Source: Saururus chinensis (Eukaryota; Streptophyta; Magnoliopsida; Piperales; Saururaceae). From it: 64,000 bases of DNA. The translations under genes and the position numbers were made by a program. The notes beneath the pieces are model-generated. The model had not been told where the DNA came from. It saw only the letters and a program-made list of their open reading frames with translations, and ran no database searches. Position 1 is the first letter of the stretch, and each line of letters starts with the position of its first letter. The stretch lies in assembly GCA_035235625.1 (NCBI GenBank), contig CP141148.1, positions 8,799,001-8,863,000 of the forward strand, given 5' to 3'. This document shows positions 11,435 through 23,250 of the stretch, piece by piece.

Positions 11435-12855
11435 TGATCGTTTATAATTAAACCCTTTGCAAGTGTACAAGGTAATTGTACTAGGATAAGCATTTAAGGG
11501 TTGTCGAACCTCAGGGACGGATGGATTATCACTAAATCTAAAGAAGAATTTGTTTATTAAAAATTAAAATAAACTTAAACTTAAATTAAGCAAAAGAAAG
11601 AAATCAACTAGTTTTAAAAGCAAGAGATTAATATGATAGAATTTACTTAGGAAATTGAATCCACTATAGAACCATAACAATTTCTTAACTTTTAATCTAA
11701 ATCTAGTGTGAATATGAACAAGTATTCTCAGCTACAAGCTAGAATTACTTCAAAAAGAATCATTAATTAACTTCCATGGCATGAACTATCTTCGACAATA
11801 GCACGGATCATCTACACTAAACTAGCTATAGGCATGACCCGTCTAATCTTAGTATAACTCATCCAAGTTATTAATTATCTGAACATTAAAACTATTGTAT
11901 GACCATCTCATCTAAATCACAGAAATTAGAATCGATGCAAATATCAAAACCATATCAATCTATCATCTACAAGACAATAAATCAACATAGACTTGAATAA
12001 ACATTAAAAACTCTTCCATTAAAAAGGAAATCCATATCATACAATTGTCATCATTCACAACTGAGATCTAAATTAAAAATAAAAGAAACTGAAACTTATC
12101 TCTAGCTTCATCAACTCCTAAGCAAAAGAAAAGTTTAGCCTTCCATGGTAGAAGAAAGCACTTGAATCTCCATTGAAAGCTTTGAATTCTCTTTCATCTT
12201 CTTCTTCCTTTTTCTCCTCTTAAAATCTACTGGAATCCTCCAATTTTAAGCCAAATATGTCTTTTTATAGGCATAAGTTCCGTAGGAAGAAGTCCAATAT
12301 GAAAAGGATTGGAATTTGGGTCAAACAAGGAAACTGCACGTTATGCCGATCGATCACCCTGCATGCCCGATCGATTGGCTACACTGTATTTTCATCTGAA
12401 TTCAAGTTATCCAGTTCGATCGGTAAGTGACCCCGATCGATCGGATACAGTGTTTCTGTTTTCCTGGACAGTTCATATTCTGTTCATTAAGCTTTCCTTC
12501 GTGTCCATATTCGTTTCCAACTTGTTTATAACTCCGAAAAGTTGTCCAAATCACTTTAAAGCATGTGAAGACTATTTTTAATCATTTCAAACATCGTCCA
12601 AGTACTTCGATAAGTGCACTTTACCTACAAAACATAAAATATCATACTTTAGACATGTAGAAAGTAACTAAAATTCCATCTTGATTTAAATACATGTCTA
12701 AACAACTAATAACTACAAAATTATTAATAATTAAACTAAAATACTAATATCTATCTTAATCTAAATAAACCATAATTAACTCTAAATTAACCTAATCTAT
12801 GCTATCAAATAAGGTAAAAAGGCATATAAAATAGATATAGATTTCATACTTATCA
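11435..12855. mobile_element. Solo LTR inserted in the hAT transposase
   Basis: This 1,421-bp segment starts TGATCGTTTA and ends ACTTATCA. It is flanked by exact TGTAG duplications (11430-11434 and 12856-12860) and interrupts the hAT transposase between its core and its dimerisation domain. The start includes CCCTTTGCAAGTGTACAAG and TTGTCGAACCTCAGGGA, a type of sequence I associate with plant LTR starts. There is no coding content beyond a chance frame at 12309-12581. Lineage not assigned. Confidence 0.75.
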
Positions 12856-13804
12856 TGTAGTAAGGCAAAGCTTTTACATATTTCACAGACTCACAAACAT
12901 GATGAATTATATCTACAATATCTTTTAGTCTAACCTACACAATAAGGTTTAGCACATGGGCAACACAACATGCATGGATAGGGGCACCTTCCAACAGAAG
13001 AGACCCCTTTTCAGCAAGGTTCCTTACAAGATTTCTTTGAGCAACATCATTACTTGATGCATTATCTAAAGTAATGCTACATACTTTGCTATCAAATTTC
13101 CACTTCACTAAAGTGGCTTTGATAGCAATATATATTACCAATCCAGTATGAGGCATTGGAAGATGAGAAAAACTAATAATCTTTTTTTTAAATGCCAATC
13201 AGAATCAATATAATGTGTAGTCACATAAATATATCCAAAATTTCGATTTGAAGTCCATAAATCAGAAGTAATACTAACCCTAGAGAGAAGATTTTGAAAA
13301 ACATCCATCAAAACAGCCTTCTCTTTTGTGTAAAGCTTTTGGCAATCATTCCTAATTGTAGTGCTTGAAACCATTTTAAAAAGAGGCTGCCAAGTGTTTA
13401 TAAAATTAATAAAATCATTGTGACTAACAATATTAAATGGGTGCTCGTTCACTATTATTGGTCTTGCAAGAGCCTCCCTACTACGTTGTTGATCAAATTT
13501 AAAAGCAAATATATTACCAAAAGCAGTACTTAAAGAGTGGTTGTCTAGGATCTTTATTTAGCGCCATCTTACAAGAACCATTATTAATGTGTCTTGCTAG
13601 ATGAGTTGTACCATCTTTACCTTCTAAAACAAACTTATGCTTACAATAATTGCATATTGTTGCTTCATGTGCTCCATTTTCATCAAAAACTTTCTCAAAT
13701 GCAGCCACACTTGTGACAGACCTCAAACCTTTTTTTTCCTACCGTGGCTATTGCTTACTCCTGAATCTAAAATAGGATGGGGAGGGGGACATGTAGAGCT
13801 AAGG

Positions 13805-13930
13805 AGAATAGCAGGTGTGGGAGTGGAAGAACTGGTTGGTAACGAAGAATTAGTTGGGATGGAAGAACTAGCTGGGGTGGAAGAACTAATTGGTGTGGAA
13901 GAACTAGTTGGTGTGGAAGAACTAATCATC
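13805..13930. repeat. 18-bp minisatellite in hAT N-terminus
   Basis: The unit GTGGAAGAACTAGTTGGT is repeated about six times with variants. Because 18 is a multiple of three, the minus strand reads as repeated SSTPTS/SSTPIS-like hexapeptides forming the Ser/Thr/Pro-rich start of the transposase. Confidence 0.8.
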
Positions 13931-16900
13931 TCCATTAGTAGATACAAACAAATTAAGACAATATTAGCACTTATAAGATAAGAACAAATTAAAGAACAAT
14001 ATGGACAATGAAAATTTTAATAACAGAACAGGCAATCATACAAGTTGAAATTATGCAGAACAAACATAAGGATAAATTAGATTATAGAATAAAGACGAGT
14101 AAATATTTGACAAGAATAGGCAAGTTGATATTAAAAGTAAAGACAAGAACAAGTACAACTTAAAGAATAGACAAGTAGAAATTAGACATGAGCAAAACAT
14201 AGACACATACAAACCAAAGAATAACACAGTAGAGGGAAGGATAAAAAATTAATAATTATAATAGATGAGGATCAATAACAGAATAGATGACCAATAACAC
14301 AGCACGAACAATAACAAAACAGATAAAAAATTTATAAATATAACAATGGCATCCATTTTCATCCATTGGACGTAAAACCGATTCGATAAGCCTCCGAATG
14401 ACTAATCCTGCAACCAATGACATCCATTTTCATCCATTTGATCAATCACAACTAATCACGATTAATCTCCTTTATAAATCATTTTCATGATGCATGTCAC
14501 ATAATACATATGTGAGCAAAGGATAAACGAGTCCAAGTATAAGTAAACATGTTCAAATCAGTTCGTATGTGCATGAAACATGGTCCATTTGTGTCAAATA
14601 AAATCATAAATATTTACACATGAGTGAACATAAGTAGTAGTGTTCAAACTTAAGCTGATATGTGAAACATGAACAAACTATAATCAATGTTATATATGCA
14701 AGCATCATAATTTTTATCATAGTCCTACCCTACTGGAATCATGGAGTAAATGTGATGAAAACAACAAAATATGAGTTCAAGATTAGTATAACATCATGCT
14801 AAACCGAGACAAGTGTAAACATCACCATACTTAAGTTAGAACATGGGAAGCATGATTCACCTAAAATTAACATAACATGTGCAAGCATATATGTATATCA
14901 TCATAGTCAAACCTACTTAAGTCATCAAGTAATCATGAAGAAGTCATCAAACATTGATTTAGAACAAGTAGAATATCATGCAAAAATTATATAAATATAG
15001 TCTTAATCATGCTTGAACAAAATCATAATTCAAAGATGGTTCTCATGTAATATCAATAGTAATTTAGGTAATAGTAACTCATTTTAGTATTGAGGAATTA
15101 GATTCATGAGAAGAGAACAAGAAATAGCCAAAATACTCAAAAATATGCTAAGGCACGAAGATTGCTGTTTGTTCATTCAAATGACCTGTCGGGCCAATCG
15201 AATGTCAAGCCATTTGAACGCCCTTTTGGTTCATTCAAACGTCGTTCACAGTTTACTTTTTGCCCATTTCCTGGTTCGTCTTCAACCTTTCAAAATTTAA
15301 ACCAAAAAATATCCAAAAATTCAAGATAAATTCAAAATCACCATAGAACTTCTTAATATCAAAATCTAATCCTAAAACATGATATATCTAATCATTTTTA
15401 TGCTTAATCACAAAAAAATAGCAATAAATAACATGGTTTCAACAAATCACCATTAAAACACAAAATGAAGCATAAACCTAAAAACATGCAACTCAATAGA
15501 TAGAACCGCACGGGATGAAATCCCCTTACCTCTGTGTACTTAGATCTACAAGGAAGCTTCAATCCTCAAGAAATCCTACCAAAAATTAGGGTTTTTGTTA
15601 AACTTAATTAAAATCAACTAACAAGCTTGAAATCAACTTGAAAATAGGTAAATCTATGATTTCCTTTGATTAAAAATAAAACTCACCTATTTAGGGTTTT
15701 AAATCAAAATTAAAAATAAGATTTATAATGGAAGAAATGAAGAATCATTTTGAGGGAATTGAAGATAAGAAGGATTAAGAGCAAAATCAAAAGATTATGT
15801 GTGATTAGGGTTAGAATACAACCTTAATCCGTTTTTCTTCTTTAGGAAATGGGGGTAGAGCACTTCCTTCTCCCTTGCACAACCCTTCTCCAAATAGGCA
15901 AGTGGCTAGGGTTTTTCCTTAAATAGTAAATGTTTGGGCTATGTTTACAAACTGTTGTACTATAAAATAGGGTACAAACGCCCTAAGTGGCTAATTAGGA
16001 TTATTATAGGGCTCTAAATGAATTTAATCATTCCAAAATTCACTAACATAAAATAATTGAAGTTTAGGGTCATGTGGGTCACACGTCATCCAATTGTGGA
16101 TGTGAAGCCCATGGTAGGGTCCACACCCTTAATTTAGAAAAAATTACAATAAAATCCATAAAAATTAGATAAATCATGTTTGATGTTAAAAATTGTAAAA
16201 ATGAAATTAAACCTTGTTAAAACCATAATTACTAACCCTTAACCTCAAAATCAAATTAAACTGACAATTTAAACAAAACCACACAATATCACATAATTAA
16301 AATGGAATTAAACCGGGTTAAAGTTAGAGATCTTATAGACTTGGCCTTCAACATGGGATGATTAAATGGGTTGTCAAAAGGTTGTGAATACCCATGAACG
16401 AAAAGGGCCAAACGTTCTCAAAGTGTAGAGTAGTATTAGTATCAAAATTGACTTTTCTCTTTCAATTTAGCTTTAGGTTGAAACCCTCTTGAGATGGGTA
16501 AATATTGATGATGATTTGTCCTAATGTTTATAATTATAAAAAACATGCTTTCATAGACATATGTAGAGTAAAATAAATAGAAGCTAGCCACATTGCATAT
16601 TATTATTCATGCTATTTGTCATAGCTTCTCTTACTAATTATTTCATAATACTCACCACTCCCGAACCTTATAGGGAGTAGAAAAGTGTGCAACAAGAATG
16701 TATGGTATAATATAGAGGCGCATAAAGATTTACCATGTAGATCTTAGATAGTAATAGAGGAATTATTGTAAATATTTTATGTTATTTGTGATTGTTAGAG
16801 CTCTTGTAGAATCTTGTGCTGATTTCCCACCATATTTTATTAGTTTAAAGATCTAAACTGTTACAAGATGGGATGATGGATTTGTACATAGGCAACTGTT

Positions 16901-17103
16901 CAATTGAAGGGAATACTATTAGTGTTTGAGACAAACAAATTTTATACTCACATAGAATGATGTTTTGTGGCTAACAATTATGCAAATGAGAGACTTTTCA
17001 ATTTGAGAGCAAACAACTTCTTTTTGAACATAATTTCTTCACTTTTTATTTGATATATTGGTTTATGACATGCTAGATGAGGAAATGTTGACACTTCATC
17101 TAT

Positions 17104-17470
17104 AACTAGTATGATGAAATTAGGCATAATACTTGAACTAAGACGAGTAAATGTGAAAATTGCATAGTCTAAAATTTGCTAAGAAGCTTTCAGAAGTGTG
17201 GAAAGATCCTATGAGGTTATAGGTCTAATTCATGGTGGCATACATGATGTGAAGAGTACTTTTACAAGGGGAGGAAAGAGATATTTCATAACTTTCATAT
17301 ACATTTTTTCAAGATTTATCTACATTTATATTTTGAGAACTAAAGAAGAATTTTTTGGTAAATTCAATGTACATGAAAATGTCCACTAGAAGCATATTAA
17401 TCTTAGAATTTTTTTCCAAAAAGTATGGAATTGTTCATGAGGTTAGTACCCCCTTGTTTTTCCTCACCAA
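17104..17470 (+). pseudogene. Ty1/copia integrase remnant
   Basis: One frame at 17198-17389 reads GLIHGGIHDVKSTFTRGGKR followed by YFITFI...RTKEEFF, which corresponds to the start of the copia integrase core (usual form GLIH-D--DM---PTRGGK-YFITFIDD-SRY). Upstream, in another frame near 17153, is CENC as in the integrase zinc-binding region. Downstream near 17430 is GIVHEV, as in the later core. Changes such as YIF where the catalytic DD should be, plus frameshifts and stops, show it is dead. No LTRs are recognisable nearby. Confidence 0.75.
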
Positions 17471-18630
17471 AATAATATATCTATAAAAACCTAAATCAAA
17501 CCTTAATATATGTGATACATTCTACGTCAATAGGTTCCAATTTACCATTAAATTCATCAACTGATGTTTGTTATTCCCTTCTCACATTTACTTCAAAATA
17601 CCTCTTATGAGAGAACAAACAAGACACGCTCATGAAATTATTACATACGAAAAAAGGGTTTTACCAAAGTTCTAATCATTGTGTAAAGAATTCCATTTTT
17701 TCTTTTTTTTTTGCAAGAATTACCATTTCTCATATTTGTGCCCTTTTCTTACCCTTTCTCCTCACCCTCATGTCTCCCTTCGTCTAATTCAGTAACCTCA
17801 CGACATCCTCTACATAGCTACCAAGGAAGAACACATTTTCTCCCTGATTAGCCAAACCATCTCCCGCCCTTAATCCCAACATCCATGTTGTGACTACAAC
17901 TCCCACCTCTACCTTCTCCATCTCCCACCGCTAGAGCCATCCTCCTACCTTCTTCATGTTGTGACTCTATCATTCTCATTTTCATCATCTTTTCCACATC
18001 TACCTTTAGTCTATCACCCATCTTCACTTCTAGCTCTCAGCTCTACCTTCTTCTCCATAGACATTCAAGATGGCTTCCACATGAAGATATCTTGGTGAGA
18101 AGGCTTTGTTTTTATTTTGGGTTTCCTATATTTACCTGCCATTGCCATCCTCTCAGTATTTACAACTATTTTACTTCTTTCAAATATATATTTTTTAAAA
18201 CATTTTTTATGGCATGGTTTTTGTTAATCATGTTTTCACAATTGTCCTCAAAGTTATCATTTATTCAAATCTTTTTGGACATTTTGGTGTTATAACGTGG
18301 TGATACACTTGTTCTGAAATCATTTTGGCACTTCTTCGTGTAATTATACATATCGTTTCGTCAACTATGTTATAACATTTTCATCTTGGTGTTAAAGCAT
18401 TTTAACATAAGTTTTTTGCAGGGGATAGGAAAGAGTCAATTATACTATATTACAATGGTCAATTCACTTCTACTGACAATGAAGGAATTGCAAAAATTCC
18501 CCACAGTGGGCCAAGAAATGTTCAAATCCTCCTTGTCCTGAATTTTGATGGCATCTGAAGGGATAAATGAAGAAAAAGAAAAAAACCTTATACTATTGGG
18601 CCAGAAGCGACAAGTGATCACATATGTTGA

Positions 18631-19020
18631 AAGAAGATGAACAATGTCCTCTAGAAGAATTTTGGAATACATGTCAAAATGTTTTGACATTGGTGTTACA
18701 ACTTTTGGATACATTTGTCAAATTATTTTTACACACATGTCAAAACATTTTAATGTATACTTATAGAATTATTTTGAGGTATGTGCTAAAAGGGTATGAA
18801 CAATATGCTCCAGAAGATTTTTGGCACAAATGTCAAAATGTTTTGACACATATGTTACAATGTTTGGATACATTTGTCAAATCATTTTCACACATGTCAA
18901 AATGTTTTAACATATACTTATAGAATTGTATTGACATATGTGCTAAAAGGAGATGAACATCGTGCACAGAAATGTTGACGTATAAATGAAAATGTTTTGA
19001 CATATCTCTATAAACAATTT
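18631..19020. repeat. Tandem repeat, about 160-bp unit, about 2.4 copies
   Basis: Units starting near 18633, 18796 and 18951 share AGATGAACA, TGTCAAAATGTTTTGACA, GTTACAA, GGATACATTTGTCAAAT and ACTTATAGAATT in the same order. Similar AAACATTTTGACAC phrases occur at 22370-22510, so this may be part of a dispersed DNA-transposon family with subterminal repeats. The overlapping frames (18624-18923 plus, 18833-19057 minus) follow the repeats. Confidence 0.7.
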
Positions 19021-19541
19021 TACATATGATTAAAAAGTATGTTTTACAATCATCCAATGATTAAACAGTATGTTATACAGTCATCTAACTATTAAGAAAT
19101 ATGTCATACATTCATCCAATGATTAAAAAATATGTCATACATCAATCTCCATCCAACGAGAATCATATCAACATTGCATAAATGGAGCATATTAACATTC
19201 CCAATATCCAAAAGTTTAGCATTACAACTACGTTCAATATGTATCCATAAATCAATCAATGGGCTTCTCAGGATCTCCGTTGTAATTTGTGGTTTTAAAT
19301 GCTAGGTTATATCCTCCATATATAGTTGAAAAATAATGTTTTGCGATAACTACCCTTTAATAATTGAAGGAACAAATTAGACCATTTAAAGTGGAATAAA
19401 TTTTGGACTATATACTTGAGCAAAGTCAACAACCAAATGGGAATTGATTGTAACATCGTGTTTTTTAGAGTATGTCTAACCCAAGGGATTAGTATTAATT
19501 AGTCATTTTCAGATAAGAATTAGTAGGTTTTGAGGGGTGAA

Positions 19542-21269
19542 TGTAACGACCCGAGCTGGGCCCACCAAATCACTAATAGAAAATTTCCTCTTTCCTTAAG
19601 TCAGGAATCATCGTCTGTGTGCAAGAGGTAAAACATTCGTCTACGCACTATGGAGCTTCAAGGCTTCCCCGTACGTAGACTCAAGTTGTAATGGACACAT
19701 ACACACAACGAAGCTTCATAGTTCGTCGCATGTAAAACAAAATAAAATATATACTTATAATTGATTTCGATCGGGCCAACGTTGTCTTGTCGTTAGTTAC
19801 CTACGTACGTATTGGATATTATTCTAACACAATCGGATCTGAACGTAGTTCTGCCTAATGACTAATGCATACAACAAGCATCACAAAATCATATACGTTA
19901 AAATATGTATATACTAATATTTACAAAAATTCGTCATATATCGGAGTCAAGTGGAAATTAATAAGCCAATGAAAACATACATGTCGCTCTACCACAGAGT
20001 GGGATCAAAACTACATATACACGTCTCGCTTTATCACTTAGCTGAGACCGAAAATATATATTATAAGTCTCGCTCTACCCTAGAGCGAGACCACACACAA
20101 CATAGCATATAAGCGTACATCATAACATATAAAGCACACATCATGGCATATAAGCACACATCATGGCATATAAGTATAGCAAGCATATGGATCATAGCAT
20201 AGTACACATTATAACTAGCATATGTTGTTCTATAATTAAAACAGGAGATTAGAAATGCTTACTCCCATCATGTCTCATAAGGAATCGGTAACTACGGACA
20301 AAACCTTGTCTTGCTCCGGGTCTCTTTTTCTTGCTCCGGTGTTCGAGGATGACAGGTAGGGCCTCTCCTAGTCTCGGGGTATTTCCTCCTCATACGATTG
20401 CCAACTCAAAAAATGGAACCCTTTTATTGCGTAGAACACATTCGATTTAGTCAAGAACGCCTCTTGAATTGACTAAATTGGAGATAGGATGGCCAGAAAC
20501 AGAGAAAACAAAGTTCGTCGGTGTTCAAAGATAATGGGTAGAACCTCTCCTTGTCTTGGGGTGTTTCCTCCTTATACAGACTCCAACTCGAAGAAAGGAC
20601 CCCTCCATCATGTGGAGCACACTCGATTTAGTAGGAAACGGGTCTTGAACGGCCTTAATCGGACTCAGAACGGTCAGAAACAGAGAAAAAGAGAACTGCT
20701 GAAAAATCAAAAGAAATGGGGTATATATAGACCCTCGAGCCGCCGAAGGCGGCGGCGCTCGCAAAAATGTGTGGCGCACTGCAGGCACCCCCCGTTTCAT
20801 GCCGCTTGCTCGTAACACGTGCAGCAATCGCGCATTGTGACCGCACGTTATGTGTGCCACAGTCACGCGTGCCGCGTGCACGTCACACGTGCACCTATTT
20901 TTTTAATATATATTTCTTTTTATATAAAATCAATTCTTCAAACGCACATATATTCCTACTCCAGATTCGGATTTGCGCGTTCTTTGTATCGTTGGACTCG
21001 TATCAACGAGCCTTCAATACTAACCCACTTAAAGCAATAAATCGTGTTTTTTCCAAGTGGGTCCCGCCTATTTTGCACGCTTCTTGAAGGTCGTAACTTC
21101 CGGTCCCGACCTCCGTTTCACCGATTCTTTGATCCGTTATTCTCGTTTCTTCAAGGTCTACTCAATTACAGAGGTTTCAACCTTTGAAACCATCTACAAT
21201 TTATTAGAAAAATTACTAATTACCTCTAACCTCCTTGGTTAGACGTAATCAGAAAAGCGGGGTATTATA
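19542..21269 (+). mobile_element. Solo LTR, family A, 1,728 bp
   Basis: It begins TGTAACGACCCG and ends GGGTATTATA, a decayed version of GGGTCGTTACA. It is flanked by exact GTGAA duplications (19537-19541 and 21270-21274). Order and content match the LTR at 37293-39921: CCAGGAATC-like, GATCGGGCCAAC, GATCGGATC, a short run of CATGGCATATAAGCACACAT units, TATA box (TATATATAG, 20722-20730), a GC-rich stretch just after it, then TCGTATCAACGAGCC. The TATA box sets plus orientation. Frames at 20489-21242 are LTR sequence, not genes. Confidence 0.85.
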
Positions 21270-21369
21270 GTGAAATACATATATGTGTATAGAGCTTGAA
21301 GAAATGAGCGCAACGAATTAAAGAATGCACAAAACAAAGGTTGGGACCGAAAGTTAATACCTCGGGAAG

Positions 21370-21690
21370 CATGTCATATGGGCAGGACAAAGTACCTCAA
21401 GTACTCCTCTAAGATGTCATTCACCCGCTCTGTCTGCCCGTCCGTCTGAGGGTGATTGTTGGTTGAAAAGTTGAGTTGTGTACCCAACATCTCAAACAAT
21501 TACGTCCAAAATCTGCTTGTGAAACTAGTGTCTCTATCGCTCACAATGTCTGCCAATAGTCCCCAATACTTGACAACATTTCTAAAGAATAGATTCACAG
21601 CCGTCTCAGCGCTGCAAGTCTTTGGGGCTGCAATGAACATCCCATACTTAGAGAAGCGGTCTACCACCACCATGATAGATCCATAGCCAC
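21370..21690 (-). pseudogene. Ty3/gypsy integrase remnant
   Basis: Translating the minus strand in pieces gives SIMVVVDRFSKYGMFIAAP, then KYWGLLADIVSDRD-SFTSRFW, then [24 protein letters not shown]. These are successive parts of a Ty3/gypsy integrase core, including the HPQTDGQTE signature. Stops (for example in the residue run around FTSRFW) and frame changes make it non-functional. The family A solo LTR at 19542-21269 sits immediately downstream of it. Confidence 0.75.
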
Positions 21691-22544
21691 AAGATGTTTA
21701 CTTTCCATCCATCCTCTTATTGAGGGTGAAATGGCAAGACTTCAATGGAGTCCTATATGAATTCATATACAACTTTTGCCCAATTGTATTCATTGAGAGA
21801 GATGAGGTCATCAAGATATCAACACAAATCCTTCCCCCACTACGTTGTTACTCAGGGGAAATAGTACGGTGCAAAACACGTGGATGTTGAGTAGCTAAAT
21901 AATGTCATCTACGTAGGCCTCTTTGTCTTCCTTTGTTTTTAGGTCCTATATGAGGGCCTCCACCTTCTTCATCTTTGGCTTTTGCTTCTTCCTAGAGAAA
22001 TATCATTCAAAGAGACAACTTTTTGCAATGTGTTTCCCTTTTGAGATACACACTGGATTTATCGCAACCATAGGCCCATGATGAGGGCCACATCCTTCAC
22101 CATAAAGGGTGCAAGCTTCCCCTTTTAGTTTGAAAAAACTGAACTCTTGACACCAATTCAAGACTAAGTGCTCTAACAACTGTCTACAACACGTTAACCC
22201 TATCTCTACATAAAATTTGTAGAAAGGCCCAACCTCCATCTCTTTGGCTATACATCAGTTGCTCGTTACATCAACCTTGTGCTCTCCAGCCTATGTGGTA
22301 AGCATGTCATCACTATTATCTTGGGTCTTTTCCTCTATTGTTTTCTTATATTTAAATTTACACATTTAAATGTGTTAACAATGTTGTTAAGTAGTTTTGA
22401 CAATAGTGCTAAATTATTTTAATACTGTGGTTAAAACATTTTGACACAGTTGTTACAACTACTTAACACTGTTGTCAAAGCGTTTTGACACTATTATTTT
22501 TTGGGTTGTTTTGGCATAAGCATTGAAATTGAAAAGTTTAGATA
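21691..22544. other. Unassigned, probable further gypsy debris
   Basis: It lies upstream of the integrase remnant in minus-strand sense and is probably from the same decayed element, but I recognise no domain in the minus frame 22003-22239. 22370-22510 contains repeated AAACATTTTGACAC-like phrases resembling the repeat at 18.6-19.0 kb. Confidence 0.35.
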
Positions 22545-23223
22545 AAGAGGTTATGTCCCAAAGAATTAAATCTTGTGATTAGTTTTATTTTAAAAAAATC
22601 TTTTTATAGAACAATCAAAATATTTCAACCCTATTGTTCAAATGTTTTGATAACAACATCAAAATAAAAAAGTTTACATGATGAAGTTATGTTTCAAAAG
22701 TTTAAACCTTGTCATCACTTTTAAAAAAAAATTAACTTTGCCCATAAACATCAAAACTTTTTAACCCTACTCTTCAAACGATTTGAAAAAAGTTCCAAAA
22801 TTTATAACGCATATGTCAAAACCTTTATATACTGAGACCATAACAAAACTTTTCCTCAACACCTACCAACCCAAGTTGGTGTTCTCACTGTTTCCCTAAC
22901 CAATGATGTCGATTCTTATGCCCATTTCCTTTGAATTAGAAGAGGGGATGAAGCAAAGGAATAAATATGTCAAGGATGAGTTGATGAAGCCAAAGGACAG
23001 GATGAGCGATGATCGGTGGATAGGAAGAAGTGATGCTCAATGATGGAAGGATAAGATGAGGCTATAAGCGGTGATGCAAATAAGGAAAAGCACTCAAGAC
23101 ATAACCCATTTATTGGACATTAGTGTGCCCATCAAACGTTTGTTATGTCTTTTCAGTTTTCAAATACTACAAAATTATGGGGGTATAAAGATAAAAATAT
23201 CATAAAAAAGCATAAAAATAATG

Positions 23224-23250
23224 CTCCCTCCGTTCATTTAGGACATATGT
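23224..23250. mobile_element. Remnant of a Stowaway-like MITE
   Basis: CTCCCTCCGTTC, the classic Stowaway-type terminus, is followed almost at once by a sequence matching the right end of the MITE at 47844-47946. The internal palindrome present in the other copy is missing here. Confidence 0.45.

Larger units (their letters stand above)
11238..13947 (-). pseudogene. hAT transposase, broken
   Basis: Read from 13947 leftwards, it shows in order: a Ser/Thr/Pro-rich N-terminus encoded by an 18-bp minisatellite; a BED-type zinc finger (CNYC then THLARH, about 13570-13650); a region with SITSDLW (13250-13275), the usual site of the first catalytic Asp; then TLDNASSND, the second catalytic Asp site, followed by CCVAHVLNLIV (12935-13070). 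After the nested LTR comes the C-terminal hAT dimerisation region (SESTFSTSGRVL, then VEWLICTHDWLHG, ending in TGA at 11238-11240). It is not functional: there is a frameshift near 13725, stops between blocks, a TAA after GRVLS, and the segment between the VLNLIV block and the dimerisation region, which should hold the catalytic Glu, is largely missing. Proteins of this type are also called RICESLEEPER-like or zinc-finger BED proteins. Confidence 0.85.
10800..14340 (-). mobile_element. Decayed hAT transposon nested in the family B LTR
   Basis: The left side opens near 10799 with a sequence rich in GAGC/CGAGCC and GGCCCGG motifs, typical of hAT subterminal DNA. The body carries hAT transposase remnants on the minus strand. 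The family B LTR resumes at roughly 14340-14400. I could not identify the right terminal repeat or an 8-bp target duplication, so the right edge is approximate or eroded. Confidence 0.6.
9899..16337. mobile_element. Solo LTR, family B, with nested insertions
   Basis: It begins TGTCACACCCCGG and ends GAGATCTTATA. It is flanked by exact 5-bp duplications GACTT (9894-9898 and 16338-16342). The same start, internal phrases (GCAACCCCAAAGCAAAAC-like at 10310; AAAACCATAA near 16220) and end occur in the shorter solo LTR at 41160-44529. The extra length here is explained by a hAT transposon at about 10800-14340. No polyprotein belonging to this element is present. Confidence 0.85.
16343..19536. other. 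AT-rich intergenic DNA with retroelement scraps
   Basis: Apart from a copia integrase scrap (17104-17470) and a tandem repeat (18631-19020), no gene or element boundary is visible. 17750-18060 is C/T-rich. The sequence around 19540 is the target of the next solo LTR. Confidence 0.5.

Noticed and set aside
22003-22239. Cys-containing minus frame that looked like a zinc knuckle
   Set aside because: Spacing of Cys/His does not fit CCHC and no flanking gag similarity could be seen. Left as unassigned retroelement debris.
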